From: Nocardioides sp. Root682
GTDB taxonomy: Bacteria; Actinomycetota; Actinomycetes; Propionibacteriales; Nocardioidaceae
Assembly (NCBI RefSeq): GCF_001427795.1
Contig: NZ_LMHJ01000003.1
Location: 612,204-676,203, forward strand
Length of the DNA stretch: 64,000 nt
Direction of reading: 5' to 3'
The notes beneath the pieces are model-generated. The model ran no database searches, was not told where the DNA came from, and was given only the letters and a program-made list of their open reading frames with translations. Shown one piece after another: positions 1 through 7,389 of the stretch (position 1 is the first letter of the stretch; each line of letters starts with the position of its first letter). A program made the position numbers and the translations under genes.

Positions 1-99
1 GAGCACCTCACATCCGCAGGCCCTGTCTCGTCAAGTGATCGAGGGCCGCAGACGGCAGTCCTCGACCACTGAACCAGAGAACGGAAGGCAGGAAGCACC

Positions 100-552
100 A
101 TGCTCCCGCACGCCAACATCACCAAGCTCGTCCCCGGCCTGTACGAGGCCCAGCTCGCGGCCGACAAGGCAGCGGACGACGCCGCGGTCGCGGCCGGTCT
201 GGACCCGCTGCTCGTCGAGCTGGTCAAGATGCGCGCCTCGCAGCTGAACGGTTGCGCGTTCTGCCTCCGCATGCACGCCCGCGACGCGATCGTGAGGGGC
301 GAGACACCCGACCGTCTCGCCGTCGTCGCCGCGTGGTGGGAGTCGCAGTACTTCACTCCCCAGGAGCAGGCCGCGCTCGCGCTCACCGAACAGATCACCC
401 GGATCGGCGACCTCCACACCGCCGCCGCGCCCGCCGTCGACGTCGAGGCGGCGCTCGACGAGAAGCAGGTGGCGGCAGTCATCGCCATCGCCATCGCGAT
501 CAACACCTGGAACCGGATCGCCATCGCCAGCCACTATCCGGTCGCTGCCTGA
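100..552 (+). CDS. AhpD-like carboxymuconolactone decarboxylase family protein
   Basis: A 150-residue protein of the AhpD/CMD fold. Residues 52-59 read CAFCLRMH, the CxxCxxxH redox motif of alkylhydroperoxidase AhpD-like proteins, so a cytoplasmic peroxidase-type thiol chemistry is likely rather than lactone decarboxylation. The ATG follows a purine-rich AGGAAG ribosome binding site at about 8 nt. The next gene, a GAF-domain regulator, begins 65 nt downstream on the same strand with its own promoter, and may control this gene. Family members of this size often have no known substrate; the real reductant and peroxide are unknown. Confidence 0.85.
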   Translation: MLPHANITKLVPGLYEAQLAADKAADDAAVAAGLDPLLVELVKMRASQLNGCAFCLRMHARDAIVRGETPDRLAVVAAWWESQYFTPQEQAALALTEQITRIGDLHTAAAPAVDVEAALDEKQVAAVIAIAIAINTWNRIAIASHYPVAA

Positions 553-587
553 GCCGCTCCCTGAGTCGATCCCTCGGGGGAGTGATC

Positions 588-617
588 GCCGTCACAGTCC
601 GGGAGTACTGTGACGGC
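588..617 (+). promoter_or_regulatory. Inverted-repeat operator over the -10 of the GAF regulator
   Basis: Two perfect 11-base arms, GCCGTCACAGT (588-598) and ACTGTGACGGC (607-617), flank an 8-base spacer. The right arm contains TACTGT (606-611), a good -10 box exactly six bases before the ATG at 618. A bound protein would therefore cover both the -10 and the predicted transcription start, which suggests autorepression. Confidence 0.6.
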
Positions 618-1856
618 ATGGACGAGCTCCTGGAGCGCCGCCGCGAGGCCCTCTCGGCCTGGACCACCTTCGTCGAGGAGGGGGATCGGGCGACGCCCCT
701 CGTGCGCCCCGAGATCCTCGACAGCTGGGCCCGTTCGGCCTCGGTCGACCGGGGCGTTGTCCGTGCGCCGCTCGCCGACGAGTCCGAGACCAACGCGTTC
801 TGGCAGGGCTCGCCGCTCCAGATCGCCGTCGAGCGCGTCGAGGAGGAGCTCCGTCGTACGGCGGAGGACGGCGACCTGGTCCTGGCCGTCACCGACGCCG
901 ACACCCGGGTGCTGTGGACGTACGGCGGCCGGGTGATGCGCCGCAAGGCGGAGACCGTCAACTTCGTCCCCGGCGGGCGCTGGGACGACCGCTCGGTCGG
1001 CACCAATGCCCTGGACCTCGCCAACCGGCTCGACCGCCCGGCGATGGTCTTCAGTGCCGAGCACTACGCGCCGATCGTCCACAACTGGGTGTGCTGGGCG
1101 GCCCCGGTGCACGACCCGGTCAGCGGCACCAAGCTCGGCGTGCTCGACATCTCGACGACCTGGGAGCGCACCCACCCCATCGGGCTCGCGACCGCGCGGG
1201 TGCTCGCCCGGCTCGTCGAGCAGGCGCTGCCGCGCACCCAGATGTACGCCACGCAGCAGGCCGCGCTCGACGAGACCTTCGAGCCCGGCCTGGTGCTCAG
1301 TGTGCTCGGCACCGCCGAGGCGCACGTCGACGGACAGCGGCTGCTGCTCAACCGTCGGCAGAGCGAGATCCTCGCCCTGCTGGCGCTGCACCCCGACGGC
1401 TTGTCCCTGGAGCAGCTCCACGCGCTCCTGTACGGCGACCACGCGGTCACCTTCTCCACGCTCAAGGCCGAGGTCTCGCACCTGCGCCACGCCCTCGCCG
1501 GCCAGCTCGCCTCGCGTCCCTACCGCCTGCTGATGCCCGTCGCCACCGACGTGGACCACGTGCTCGCCCTCCTGCGCCGCGGCAACGTCGCCGCTGCCGT
1601 CGAGGCCTATGGCGGCGACCTGTTGCCCGGCACCGAGAGCCCCGGCCTGGTCCAGATGGGGGAGTACGTCGCTGTCGCGGTCCGCGAGGCGCTGCTCGCC
1701 GACCCGCAGCCCGATGCCGTGCTGCGCTACATCGAGCTGGCGCCGTACGACACGGCGGTGCTGGAAGCCTGTCTCGCCCAGCTCGGTCGTGACGGCCGGC
1801 TGCGCCACCCGGCCATCCCGTTGCTCAAGGCCCGCCTCTCCATCGCCGACGTGTAG
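618..1856 (+). CDS. GAF-domain transcriptional regulator with SARP-like winged helix
   Basis: A 412-residue cytoplasmic regulator. The N-terminal half (about residues 60-210) looks like the GAF-type sensory region of AcoR-like activators (DSWARS near the start, then VGTNALDLA). About residues 230-320 resemble a winged-helix DNA-binding domain of the OmpR/SARP type, with RRQSEILALLALHP followed by a LYGD segment, and the tail (AYGGDLLPGTESP) resembles the start of a bacterial transcriptional activation domain. The open frame extends upstream, but ATG 618 is chosen because TACTGT lies six bases before it. The effector is unknown. It lacks the AAA+ domain of true AcoR, so it should act on ordinary sigma-70 promoters. 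Confidence 0.75.
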   Translation: MDELLERRREALSAWTTFVEEGDRATPLVRPEILDSWARSASVDRGVVRAPLADESETNAFWQGSPLQIAVERVEEELRRTAEDGDLVLAVTDADTRVLWTYGGRVMRRKAETVNFVPGGRWDDRSVGTNALDLANRLDRPAMVFSAEHYAPIVHNWVCWAAPVHDPVSGTKLGVLDISTTWERTHPIGLATARVLARLVEQALPRTQMYATQQAALDETFEPGLVLSVLGTAEAHVDGQRLLLNRRQSEILALLALHPDGLSLEQLHALLYGDHAVTFSTLKAEVSHLRHALAGQLASRPYRLLMPVATDVDHVLALLRRGNVAAAVEAYGGDLLPGTESPGLVQMGEYVAVAVREALLADPQPDAVLRYIELAPYDTAVLEACLAQLGRDGRLRHPAIPLLKARLSIADV

Positions 1857-1916
1857 CCCTCGACCGAACGCGCCGCCTGTGCCGCCGTTGGCTACCCTCG
1901 CCTTCGTGAGGTCGTC

Positions 1917-2897
1917 ATGACGGGTGGTGAAGCCGAAGCGGACGTGATCCAGCCTGTCCTGCGGCCGGTCGACCTGCTCCGCCTGGCGGGCATCACGGTC
2001 TTCGTCCTCGGGCTCGTCGCGTACATGCAGGCCAACGGGCTGCCCCGGCAGGGCTACCAGGTGGTGATCATCCTCTGGCTGGCCACGGTCGCCTGGGACG
2101 TACGCCGTCCTGCGCGGGAGCACCTGGCGTTCCTGCGGGACTGGTGGCCGCCGTTCGCCGTGCTCCTGCTCTACCTCTACAGCCGCGGCGTCTCGGACAA
2201 CCTCGGGATCCTGGGCGTGAGCTACACGTGGCCGGTCGACGCCGATCGCTGGCTGTTCGGCGGCACGCTGCCGACCGAGTACCTCCAGGCACACCTGTGC
2301 GGCGTGCCCTGCACGCAGTCCCTGCAGCCACGCTGGTACGACGTCGTCCTCACCACGGTGTACTACTCCCACTTCTTCGCCGCCCTCGCGATCGGCGCCG
2401 TGCTGTGGAAGCGCAACAGGGCCGCGTGGGTCGGCTACATGCGGCGCTACCTGTCCATCATGTTGCTCTCGGTCGCCGGTTACATCCTGTACCCGATGGC
2501 ACCGCCGTGGATGGCCGCGCGCGACGGCTACCTGACCGACGACGTCGCCCGGATCACCGGACGGGGCTGGTTCGATCTCACCGCCTCGAGCCGGTCGGTC
2601 CACAGCAGCCCCGGGACCACGGCCCAACAGGACTTCTCCTCCATCGGCAACCAGGTCGCGGCGATGCCGTCACTGCACTCGGCGCTGGCGATCTTCATCG
2701 CCTGGTGGGTCGTGGCGCACTTCCGTACGCCGTGGCGCTGGACCGTGCTGCTCTATCCGGCCAGCATGCTCTTCTCGCTCGTCTACTACGCCGAGCACTA
2801 CGTCGTCGACGAGATCGCGGGCGGCCTGCTCGTCGTGGTCGTGATGGCGGGCTGGGCGTGGTGGGACCGTCGGCGTCAGACCACGCCGGCGACGTAG
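1917..2897 (+). CDS. PAP2-superfamily integral membrane phosphatase
   Basis: A 326-residue polytopic membrane protein of the PAP2 family, inositolphosphotransferase/AUR1-like branch. Catalytic signature pieces PSLHSA and HYVVDEIAGG sit in the C-terminal third between hydrophobic helices; about six membrane segments are visible. A role in dephosphorylating or transferring a lipid phosphate headgroup on the outer membrane face is the family expectation. The ATG is preceded by TACCCT (1893-1898) and a possible four-codon leaderless mini-ORF whose stop overlaps this ATG. It converges on the truncated ALDH gene with only four bases between stops. Confidence 0.85.
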   Translation: MTGGEAEADVIQPVLRPVDLLRLAGITVFVLGLVAYMQANGLPRQGYQVVIILWLATVAWDVRRPAREHLAFLRDWWPPFAVLLLYLYSRGVSDNLGILGVSYTWPVDADRWLFGGTLPTEYLQAHLCGVPCTQSLQPRWYDVVLTTVYYSHFFAALAIGAVLWKRNRAAWVGYMRRYLSIMLLSVAGYILYPMAPPWMAARDGYLTDDVARITGRGWFDLTASSRSVHSSPGTTAQQDFSSIGNQVAAMPSLHSALAIFIAWWVVAHFRTPWRWTVLLYPASMLFSLVYYAEHYVVDEIAGGLLVVVVMAGWAWWDRRRQTTPAT

Positions 2898-2901
2898 GAG
2901 C

Positions 2902-3771
2902 TCAGATCCCGATCGGGTGCCAGACCGTCTTCGCCTCGACGAAGGCGGTCATGCCGGACAGTCCCGGGTCGGCGGTCCAGTCCGGCTCGGCGCCGGGCGC
3001 GCGGCGTACCCGCTTGAGGTTGTCGGCGGCGGCGACCTCGAGGGACGTCGCGAGCTCGGCGGAACCGGCCACGCCCACCAGGTCGATGGCGTTGACGTCC
3101 ATGTGGGCGGCCAGCCACGGACCGAGCGTCGCGGCGTCACCGGTGAGGATGTTGATGACACCACCGGGGACGTCGGAGGTGGCCAGCACCTCGGCGAAGG
3201 TGACCGCCGGCAGCGGTCGGGCGTACGACGACACGACCACCGAGGTGTTGCCGGTGACGATGACCGGGGCGACCACGGAGACCAGGCCGAGCAGCGACGA
3301 GGCCTGCGGGGCCAGCACGGCCACCACGCCCGTCGGCTCGGGTGCGGTGTGGTTGAAGAACGGGCCGGCGACCGGGTTGGCGTTGCCGATCACCTGGGCG
3401 AGCTTGTCGGCCCAGCCGGCGTACCAGACCAGACGATCGACGGCCTGGTCCACCTGGTTGCGCGCGGCGGCAGCGGTCGCGCCCTCGGACTGGCGGATCG
3501 CTTCCTCGAACTGCGGGCGACGGTCCTCCATCACCTCGGCGATCCGGTAGACGACCTGGCCACGGTTGTACGCCGTGCGTGAGGACCAGCCACGGAAAGC
3601 ACCCCTGGCAGCGACCACGGCGTCCCGGACGTCCTTGCGCGACGCCAGAGCCGCGTTGGCCACGAACTTCCCCTTGCTGTCGTTCACCTCGTAGGAGTAG
3701 CCCGACTCGGAGCGCGGGAACGCGCCGCCGATGTAGAGCTTGTACGTCTTGCGTACGTCGATGCGTGCCAT
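2902..3771 (-). CDS. Truncated ALDH-like protein, C-terminal half of a split ALDH16
   Basis: A 289-residue protein of the aldehyde dehydrogenase fold holding only the N-terminal NAD-binding portion (YKLYIGGAF, then GWSSRTAYNRGQVVYRIAE). It ends before the region that would carry the catalytic Cys, and no ELGGK glutamate motif is present, so it should be inactive alone. Its ATG overlaps the stop of the complete ALDH upstream (ATGA) and has an AAGGGAG site about 10 nt before it, so it is a genuine coupled gene and not a frameshift remnant. Known ALDH16 proteins are a complete ALDH followed by a shortened, non-catalytic ALDH domain; 483 plus 289 residues matches that size. It is probably a structural or oligomerisation partner of the upstream enzyme. 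Confidence 0.8.
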   Translation of the reverse strand: MARIDVRKTYKLYIGGAFPRSESGYSYEVNDSKGKFVANAALASRKDVRDAVVAARGAFRGWSSRTAYNRGQVVYRIAEVMEDRRPQFEEAIRQSEGATAAAARNQVDQAVDRLVWYAGWADKLAQVIGNANPVAGPFFNHTAPEPTGVVAVLAPQASSLLGLVSVVAPVIVTGNTSVVVSSYARPLPAVTFAEVLATSDVPGGVINILTGDAATLGPWLAAHMDVNAIDLVGVAGSAELATSLEVAAADNLKRVRRAPGAEPDWTADPGLSGMTAFVEAKTVWHPIGI

Positions 3772-5222
3772 CAGAGAGACGCTCCCTTGAGGTAGGCAGC
3801 CAGGCCCTGCCGGCCGCCCTCGCGGCCGTAGCCGGATTCCTTGTAGCCGCCGAACGGGCTGGCGGGATCGAACTTGTTGAAGGTGTTGGCCCACACCACG
3901 CCGGCGCGGAGCTCGGACGCCATGTGCAGGATTCGGGAGCCCTTCTCGGTCCACACACCGGCAGACAGGCCGTACGGCGTGTTGTTGGCCTTCTCGACGG
4001 CCTCGGCCGGCGTGCGGAAGGTCAGCACGGACAGCACCGGGCCGAAGATCTCCTCGCGCGCGATCCGGTGGGCCTGGGTGACGCCGGTGAAGATCGTCGG
4101 GGCGAACCAGAAGCCGGCCGACGGCAGGTCACAGGCGGGCGACCAGCGGTCGGCACCCTCGGCGTCACCGATGCCGGTGAGCTCACGGATCCGGGCGAGC
4201 TGCTCGGCGGAGTTGATCGCGCCGATGTCGGTGTTCTTGTCGAGCGGGTCGCCCACGCGCAGCGTGCCCATCCGGCGCTTGAGCTTGGTGAGCAGCTCGT
4301 CGGCGATCGACTCCTGCACCAGCAGCCGCGAACCCGCGCAGCAGACGTGGCCCTGGTTGAAGAAGATGCCGTTGACGATGCCCTCGACCGCCTGGTCGAT
4401 GGCCGCGTCGTCGAACACGATGTTGGCGGCCTTGCCGCCGAGCTCGAGGGTGACCTTCTTGTCGGTCCCGGCGACGGCGCGGGCGATCGCCTTGCCCACG
4501 TCGGTCGATCCGGTGAACGCGACCTTGTCGACGTCCGGGTGGCTGACGATCGCCTGTCCGGTCGAGCCGGCCCCGGTGACGATGTTGACGACGCCGGGCG
4601 GCAGGTCGGCCTGCTGGCAGATCTCGGCGAACAGCAGCGCCGTCAGCGGCGTGGTCTCGGCCGGCTTGAGGACGACGGTGTTGCCGCATGCGAGCGCCGG
4701 CGCGATCTTCCACGCCAGCATCAGCAGCGGGAAGTTCCACGGGATGACCTGACCGGCGACGCCGAGCGGCTGCGGGTTCGCGCCGAGCCCGGCGTGCTCG
4801 AGCTTGTCGGCCCAGCCGGCGTAGTAGAAGAAGTGAGCGGCAACGATCGGTACGTCGACGTCGCGGCTCTCCTTGATCGGCTTGCCGTTGTCGATCGACT
4901 CCAGCACCGCCAGCTCACGGCCGCGCTCCTGGATGATCCGGGCGATCCGGAAGAGGTACTTGGCCCGCTCCTTGCCCGACATCCGCGACCAGCCGCGGAA
5001 CGCCCGGCGTGCGGCCTTCACCGCGAGGTCGACGTCGGCGTCGCTGGCCTCGGCGATCTCGGCGAGGGTCTCCTCGGTGGCGGGGTTGATCGTCTTGAAC
5101 GACGAGCCGCGTCCGTCGACGAACTCGCCGTCGATGAACAGGCCGTACGACGCCTTGATGTCGACGATGCTGCGCGACTCGGGGGCGGGTGCGTATTCGA
5201 ACGTGTTCGACTTCTTGGGCAT
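3771..5222 (-). CDS. Aldehyde dehydrogenase (catalytic half of a split ALDH16)
   Basis: A 483-residue NAD(P)-dependent aldehyde dehydrogenase. It has the IPWNFPLLM cofactor loop, the glutamate motif LELGGKAANIV (about residue 260) and the catalytic cysteine in GHVCCAGSR (Cys294, with Cys295 next to it). It lies four bases downstream of deoC, whose reaction releases acetaldehyde, so acetaldehyde oxidation to acetate is the likely role. The coupled downstream gene encodes a second, dead ALDH domain. It could accept other aldehydes; substrate choice cannot be read from the sequence. Confidence 0.9.
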   Translation of the reverse strand: MPKKSNTFEYAPAPESRSIVDIKASYGLFIDGEFVDGRGSSFKTINPATEETLAEIAEASDADVDLAVKAARRAFRGWSRMSGKERAKYLFRIARIIQERGRELAVLESIDNGKPIKESRDVDVPIVAAHFFYYAGWADKLEHAGLGANPQPLGVAGQVIPWNFPLLMLAWKIAPALACGNTVVLKPAETTPLTALLFAEICQQADLPPGVVNIVTGAGSTGQAIVSHPDVDKVAFTGSTDVGKAIARAVAGTDKKVTLELGGKAANIVFDDAAIDQAVEGIVNGIFFNQGHVCCAGSRLLVQESIADELLTKLKRRMGTLRVGDPLDKNTDIGAINSAEQLARIRELTGIGDAEGADRWSPACDLPSAGFWFAPTIFTGVTQAHRIAREEIFGPVLSVLTFRTPAEAVEKANNTPYGLSAGVWTEKGSRILHMASELRAGVVWANTFNKFDPASPFGGYKESGYGREGGRQGLAAYLKGASL

Positions 5223-5226
5223 GGGA

Positions 5227-6210
5227 TCAGTCCAGGGTGAAGTAGTCGGGACCGCTGTAGCGGCCGGTCGTCAGCTTGGTCCGCTGCATCAGCAGGTCGT
5301 TGAGGAGCGTCGAGGCGCCGAACCGGAACCAGTCCGGGTCGAGCCAGTCCTCGCCGGCGATCTCGTTGACCATGACGAGGTACTTGATCGCGTCCTTGGT
5401 CGTCTTGATGCCGCCGGCGGGCTTCACGCCGATCTGGACGCCCGTCGCCTCGCGGAAGTCGCGGACCGCTTCGAGCATCACCAGGGTGACCGGCAGGGTC
5501 GCTGCCGGCTGCACCTTGCCGGTGGAGGTCTTGATGAAGTCGGTGCCGGCGAGCATCGCCAGCCAGGACGCACGGCGGACGTTGTCGTAGGTCTGCAGCT
5601 CGCCGGTCTCGAAGATCACCTTGAGGTGCGCGTGGGTGCCGTCCGGTCGGGCACAGGCCTCGCGCACGGCGACGATCTCCTCGAACACCTGGAGGTAGTG
5701 GCCCGCGAGGAACGCGCCACGGTCGATGACCATGTCGATCTCGTCGGCGCCGGCCGCAACCGCGTCGCGGGTGTCGGCGAGCTTGATCGCCATGGACGCG
5801 CGGCCGCTGGGGAACGCGGTGGCGACGGCCGCGACGTTCACCCGGTCACCGACGATCGCCTTCACCTCGCCGACCAGGTCGCCGTACACGCAGACGGCGG
5901 CGGTCGAGGGGCACGACGGGTCGGCCGGGTCCGGGTGCAGGGCCTTGGCGCCCAGTGCCCGCACCTTCCCGGGGGTGTCCTGGCCCTCGAGCGTGGTCAG
6001 GTCGACCATCCGGATGGCGAGGTCGATCGCCCACGCCTTCGCGGTGGTCTTGATCGAGCGCGTCCCGAGTCCGGCGGCGCGCGCCTCGGCGCCGACCTGG
6101 TCGACCCCCGGCAAGCCGTGGAGGAACCGGCGCAGCGACGCTTCGCTGGCCGTCACTTCGGAGTACGCCGCGAGTCCCGGATGGGGATCGGTGGGGGCGG
6201 TGGTCGGCAT
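5227..6210 (-). CDS. deoC: Deoxyribose-phosphate aldolase
   Basis: A 327-residue class I aldolase that cleaves 2-deoxyribose-5-phosphate to glyceraldehyde-3-phosphate and acetaldehyde. The Schiff-base lysine is Lys227 in FIKTSTGK, with the second conserved lysine at 263 in GVKPAGG and the acidic proton relay in DEIDMVID (about 156-163). It is longer than the E. coli enzyme (about 260 residues) and nearer the size of eukaryotic DERA. It is first in the operon with the two ALDH genes. The -10 TATGCT lies six bases before the ATG, so the transcript is probably leaderless, and it overlaps the -10 of the divergent PH-domain gene. Confidence 0.95.
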   Translation of the reverse strand: MPTTAPTDPHPGLAAYSEVTASEASLRRFLHGLPGVDQVGAEARAAGLGTRSIKTTAKAWAIDLAIRMVDLTTLEGQDTPGKVRALGAKALHPDPADPSCPSTAAVCVYGDLVGEVKAIVGDRVNVAAVATAFPSGRASMAIKLADTRDAVAAGADEIDMVIDRGAFLAGHYLQVFEEIVAVREACARPDGTHAHLKVIFETGELQTYDNVRRASWLAMLAGTDFIKTSTGKVQPAATLPVTLVMLEAVRDFREATGVQIGVKPAGGIKTTKDAIKYLVMVNEIAGEDWLDPDWFRFGASTLLNDLLMQRTKLTTGRYSGPDYFTLD

Positions 6211-6216
6211 CTGCCC

Positions 6217-6226
6217 AGCATAGGGT
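6217..6226. promoter_or_regulatory. Overlapping divergent -10 boxes, deoC and PH-domain gene
   Basis: On the minus strand TATGCT (6217-6222) sits six bases before the deoC ATG. On the plus strand TAGGGT (6221-6226) sits seven bases before GTG 6234. The two boxes share the TA at 6221-6222, so the two promoters cannot easily be occupied together. Both transcripts would start at or beside the start codon. Confidence 0.5.
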
Positions 6227-6233
6227 TGTGGGC

Positions 6234-6797
6234 GTGCAGAGCGAAGGCGTGAAGAAGGCGGAGCGTTTCAGTACGGGCGGCAAGGCCGGCGGGGTGTGCG
6301 GGATCATCAGCGTGGTGGTCGTGATGGTGCTCAGCGCCCTTGACCCGACGGGTGACCTGCCGCTGTGGTCCTACCCGTGCGCCGCCTTCGCGATGGTCGC
6401 CATGTGGGCCGTCCTGCTGCGTCCGGGCATCGTGCTGGGGCCGGACGAGGTGGAGCTGCGCAACATCCTGCACAGCCGGTGGATCCCGTACGCCCGCATC
6501 ACCGAGGTGAAGGTCGACATCGTGACGACGTTCCAGACCGACGAGGGCCCGTACGTCGCCAGCGGGTTCGGTCGCAGTCGTCGCAAGATCCGCCGCGACG
6601 GTCGTGGCCTGGTCGAGGAACAGCCGACGAACCCGTCGCTCGGCTGGCTCGTCGAGCAGAAGCTGCTGCGCCGGATCGACGACGCGAAGTACGCAACCGG
6701 TGAGGTCGGCCCGATCCGCCGTGCCTGGGCCTGGCCGGTGATCGTCGCGTTGTCGGCGACGGCCCTCGTCACCCTGGTGGCCGTCGTCCTCCGCTGA
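6234..6797 (+). CDS. PH-domain membrane protein
   Basis: A 187-residue protein with two N-terminal hydrophobic segments (about residues 20-60), a soluble bacterial PH-like domain (LGPDEVELRNILHSRWIPYARITEV) and a C-terminal membrane segment. This is a common actinobacterial architecture of unknown function. GTG 6234 is preferred over GTG 6228 because TAGGGT ends seven bases before it. It is divergent from deoC with overlapping promoters and is followed by an FKBP lipoprotein gene with its own promoter. Confidence 0.7.
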   Translation: MQSEGVKKAERFSTGGKAGGVCGIISVVVVMVLSALDPTGDLPLWSYPCAAFAMVAMWAVLLRPGIVLGPDEVELRNILHSRWIPYARITEVKVDIVTTFQTDEGPYVASGFGRSRRKIRRDGRGLVEEQPTNPSLGWLVEQKLLRRIDDAKYATGEVGPIRRAWAWPVIVALSATALVTLVAVVLR

Positions 6798-6808
6798 CAC
6801 CCGGCTCG

Positions 6809-6821
6809 TAGGCTGCTCCGC
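6809..6821 (+). promoter_or_regulatory. Leaderless promoter of the FKBP lipoprotein gene
   Basis: TAGGCT at 6809-6814 is followed by seven bases and then the ATG. No ribosome binding site is visible. This is the clearest example of the arrangement seen at many genes in this window. Confidence 0.5.
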
Positions 6822-7379
6822 ATGCAGACACCCGCCCGGCTCGTTGCCGCCGCCGTCCTGTCCTTCGCCGTCCTCGCCACGAGCGCCTGCGGCGACTCAG
6901 GGGACAAGGAGGCCAAGGACAACGAGACGACCTCGGAGGCGCCGACTGATGCGCCCGCCGCGACCGGCGCCGAGTGCACGGCCGAGGACGTCAAGGTCGA
7001 GGGTGGTTTCGGCGACGAGCCCACGATCACGATCCCGGACGACTGCAGCCCGCCGACGACCCTGATCTCCAAGGACCTCGTCGCCGGCGGCGGCGCGGGC
7101 GCGGAGAACGGTGGCACCGTCCTGGCGAACTATCACCTCGTCACCTGGTCGGACAAGCAGGTGCTCGACAGCTCGTTCCAGCGAGGCGCGCCCTACCCGG
7201 TCGAGAACATCGGCCAGGCGCAGGTCATCGAAGGCTGGAACCAGGGCCTGATCGGCATGAAGAAGGGCACTCGCCGCCTGCTCATCGTGCCCCCGGCACT
7301 CGGCTACGGCGCGGGTGGCAACGGTGTGCAGCCCGACGAGACCCTGGTCTTCGTGATCGACGCGGTGGACGTCAGCTAG
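6822..7379 (+). CDS. Exported FKBP-type peptidyl-prolyl isomerase lipoprotein
   Basis: A 185-residue lipoprotein. Residues 1-23 form a lipoprotein signal peptide ending in the lipobox ATSAC, followed by an acidic, Thr/Glu/Asp-rich linker. The C-terminal part (about 75-185) is one FKBP domain with GGTVLANYHLVTW, VIEGWNQGLIGMKKG and PPALGYG, the usual hydrophobic pocket residues. It should catalyse proline isomerisation of exported proteins on the outer membrane face. It converges on the phosphomutase gene with 10 bases between stops. Confidence 0.9.
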   Translation: MQTPARLVAAAVLSFAVLATSACGDSGDKEAKDNETTSEAPTDAPAATGAECTAEDVKVEGGFGDEPTITIPDDCSPPTTLISKDLVAGGGAGAENGGTVLANYHLVTWSDKQVLDSSFQRGAPYPVENIGQAQVIEGWNQGLIGMKKGTRRLLIVPPALGYGAGGNGVQPDETLVFVIDAVDVS

Positions 7380-7389
7380 GCACCGGCGG

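Noticed and set aside
534-2627. A 697-codon open frame on the minus strand
   Set aside because: It lies antisense to the GAF regulator and PAP2 genes, which have clear domains; its own composition is Arg/Gly/Val-rich with no motif. Long antisense frames are expected at this GC content.
2902-3771. Truncated ALDH as a pseudogene or frameshift of the upstream gene
   Set aside because: It has a coupled ATG with a ribosome binding site, an intact frame and the size expected for the ALDH16 second domain.
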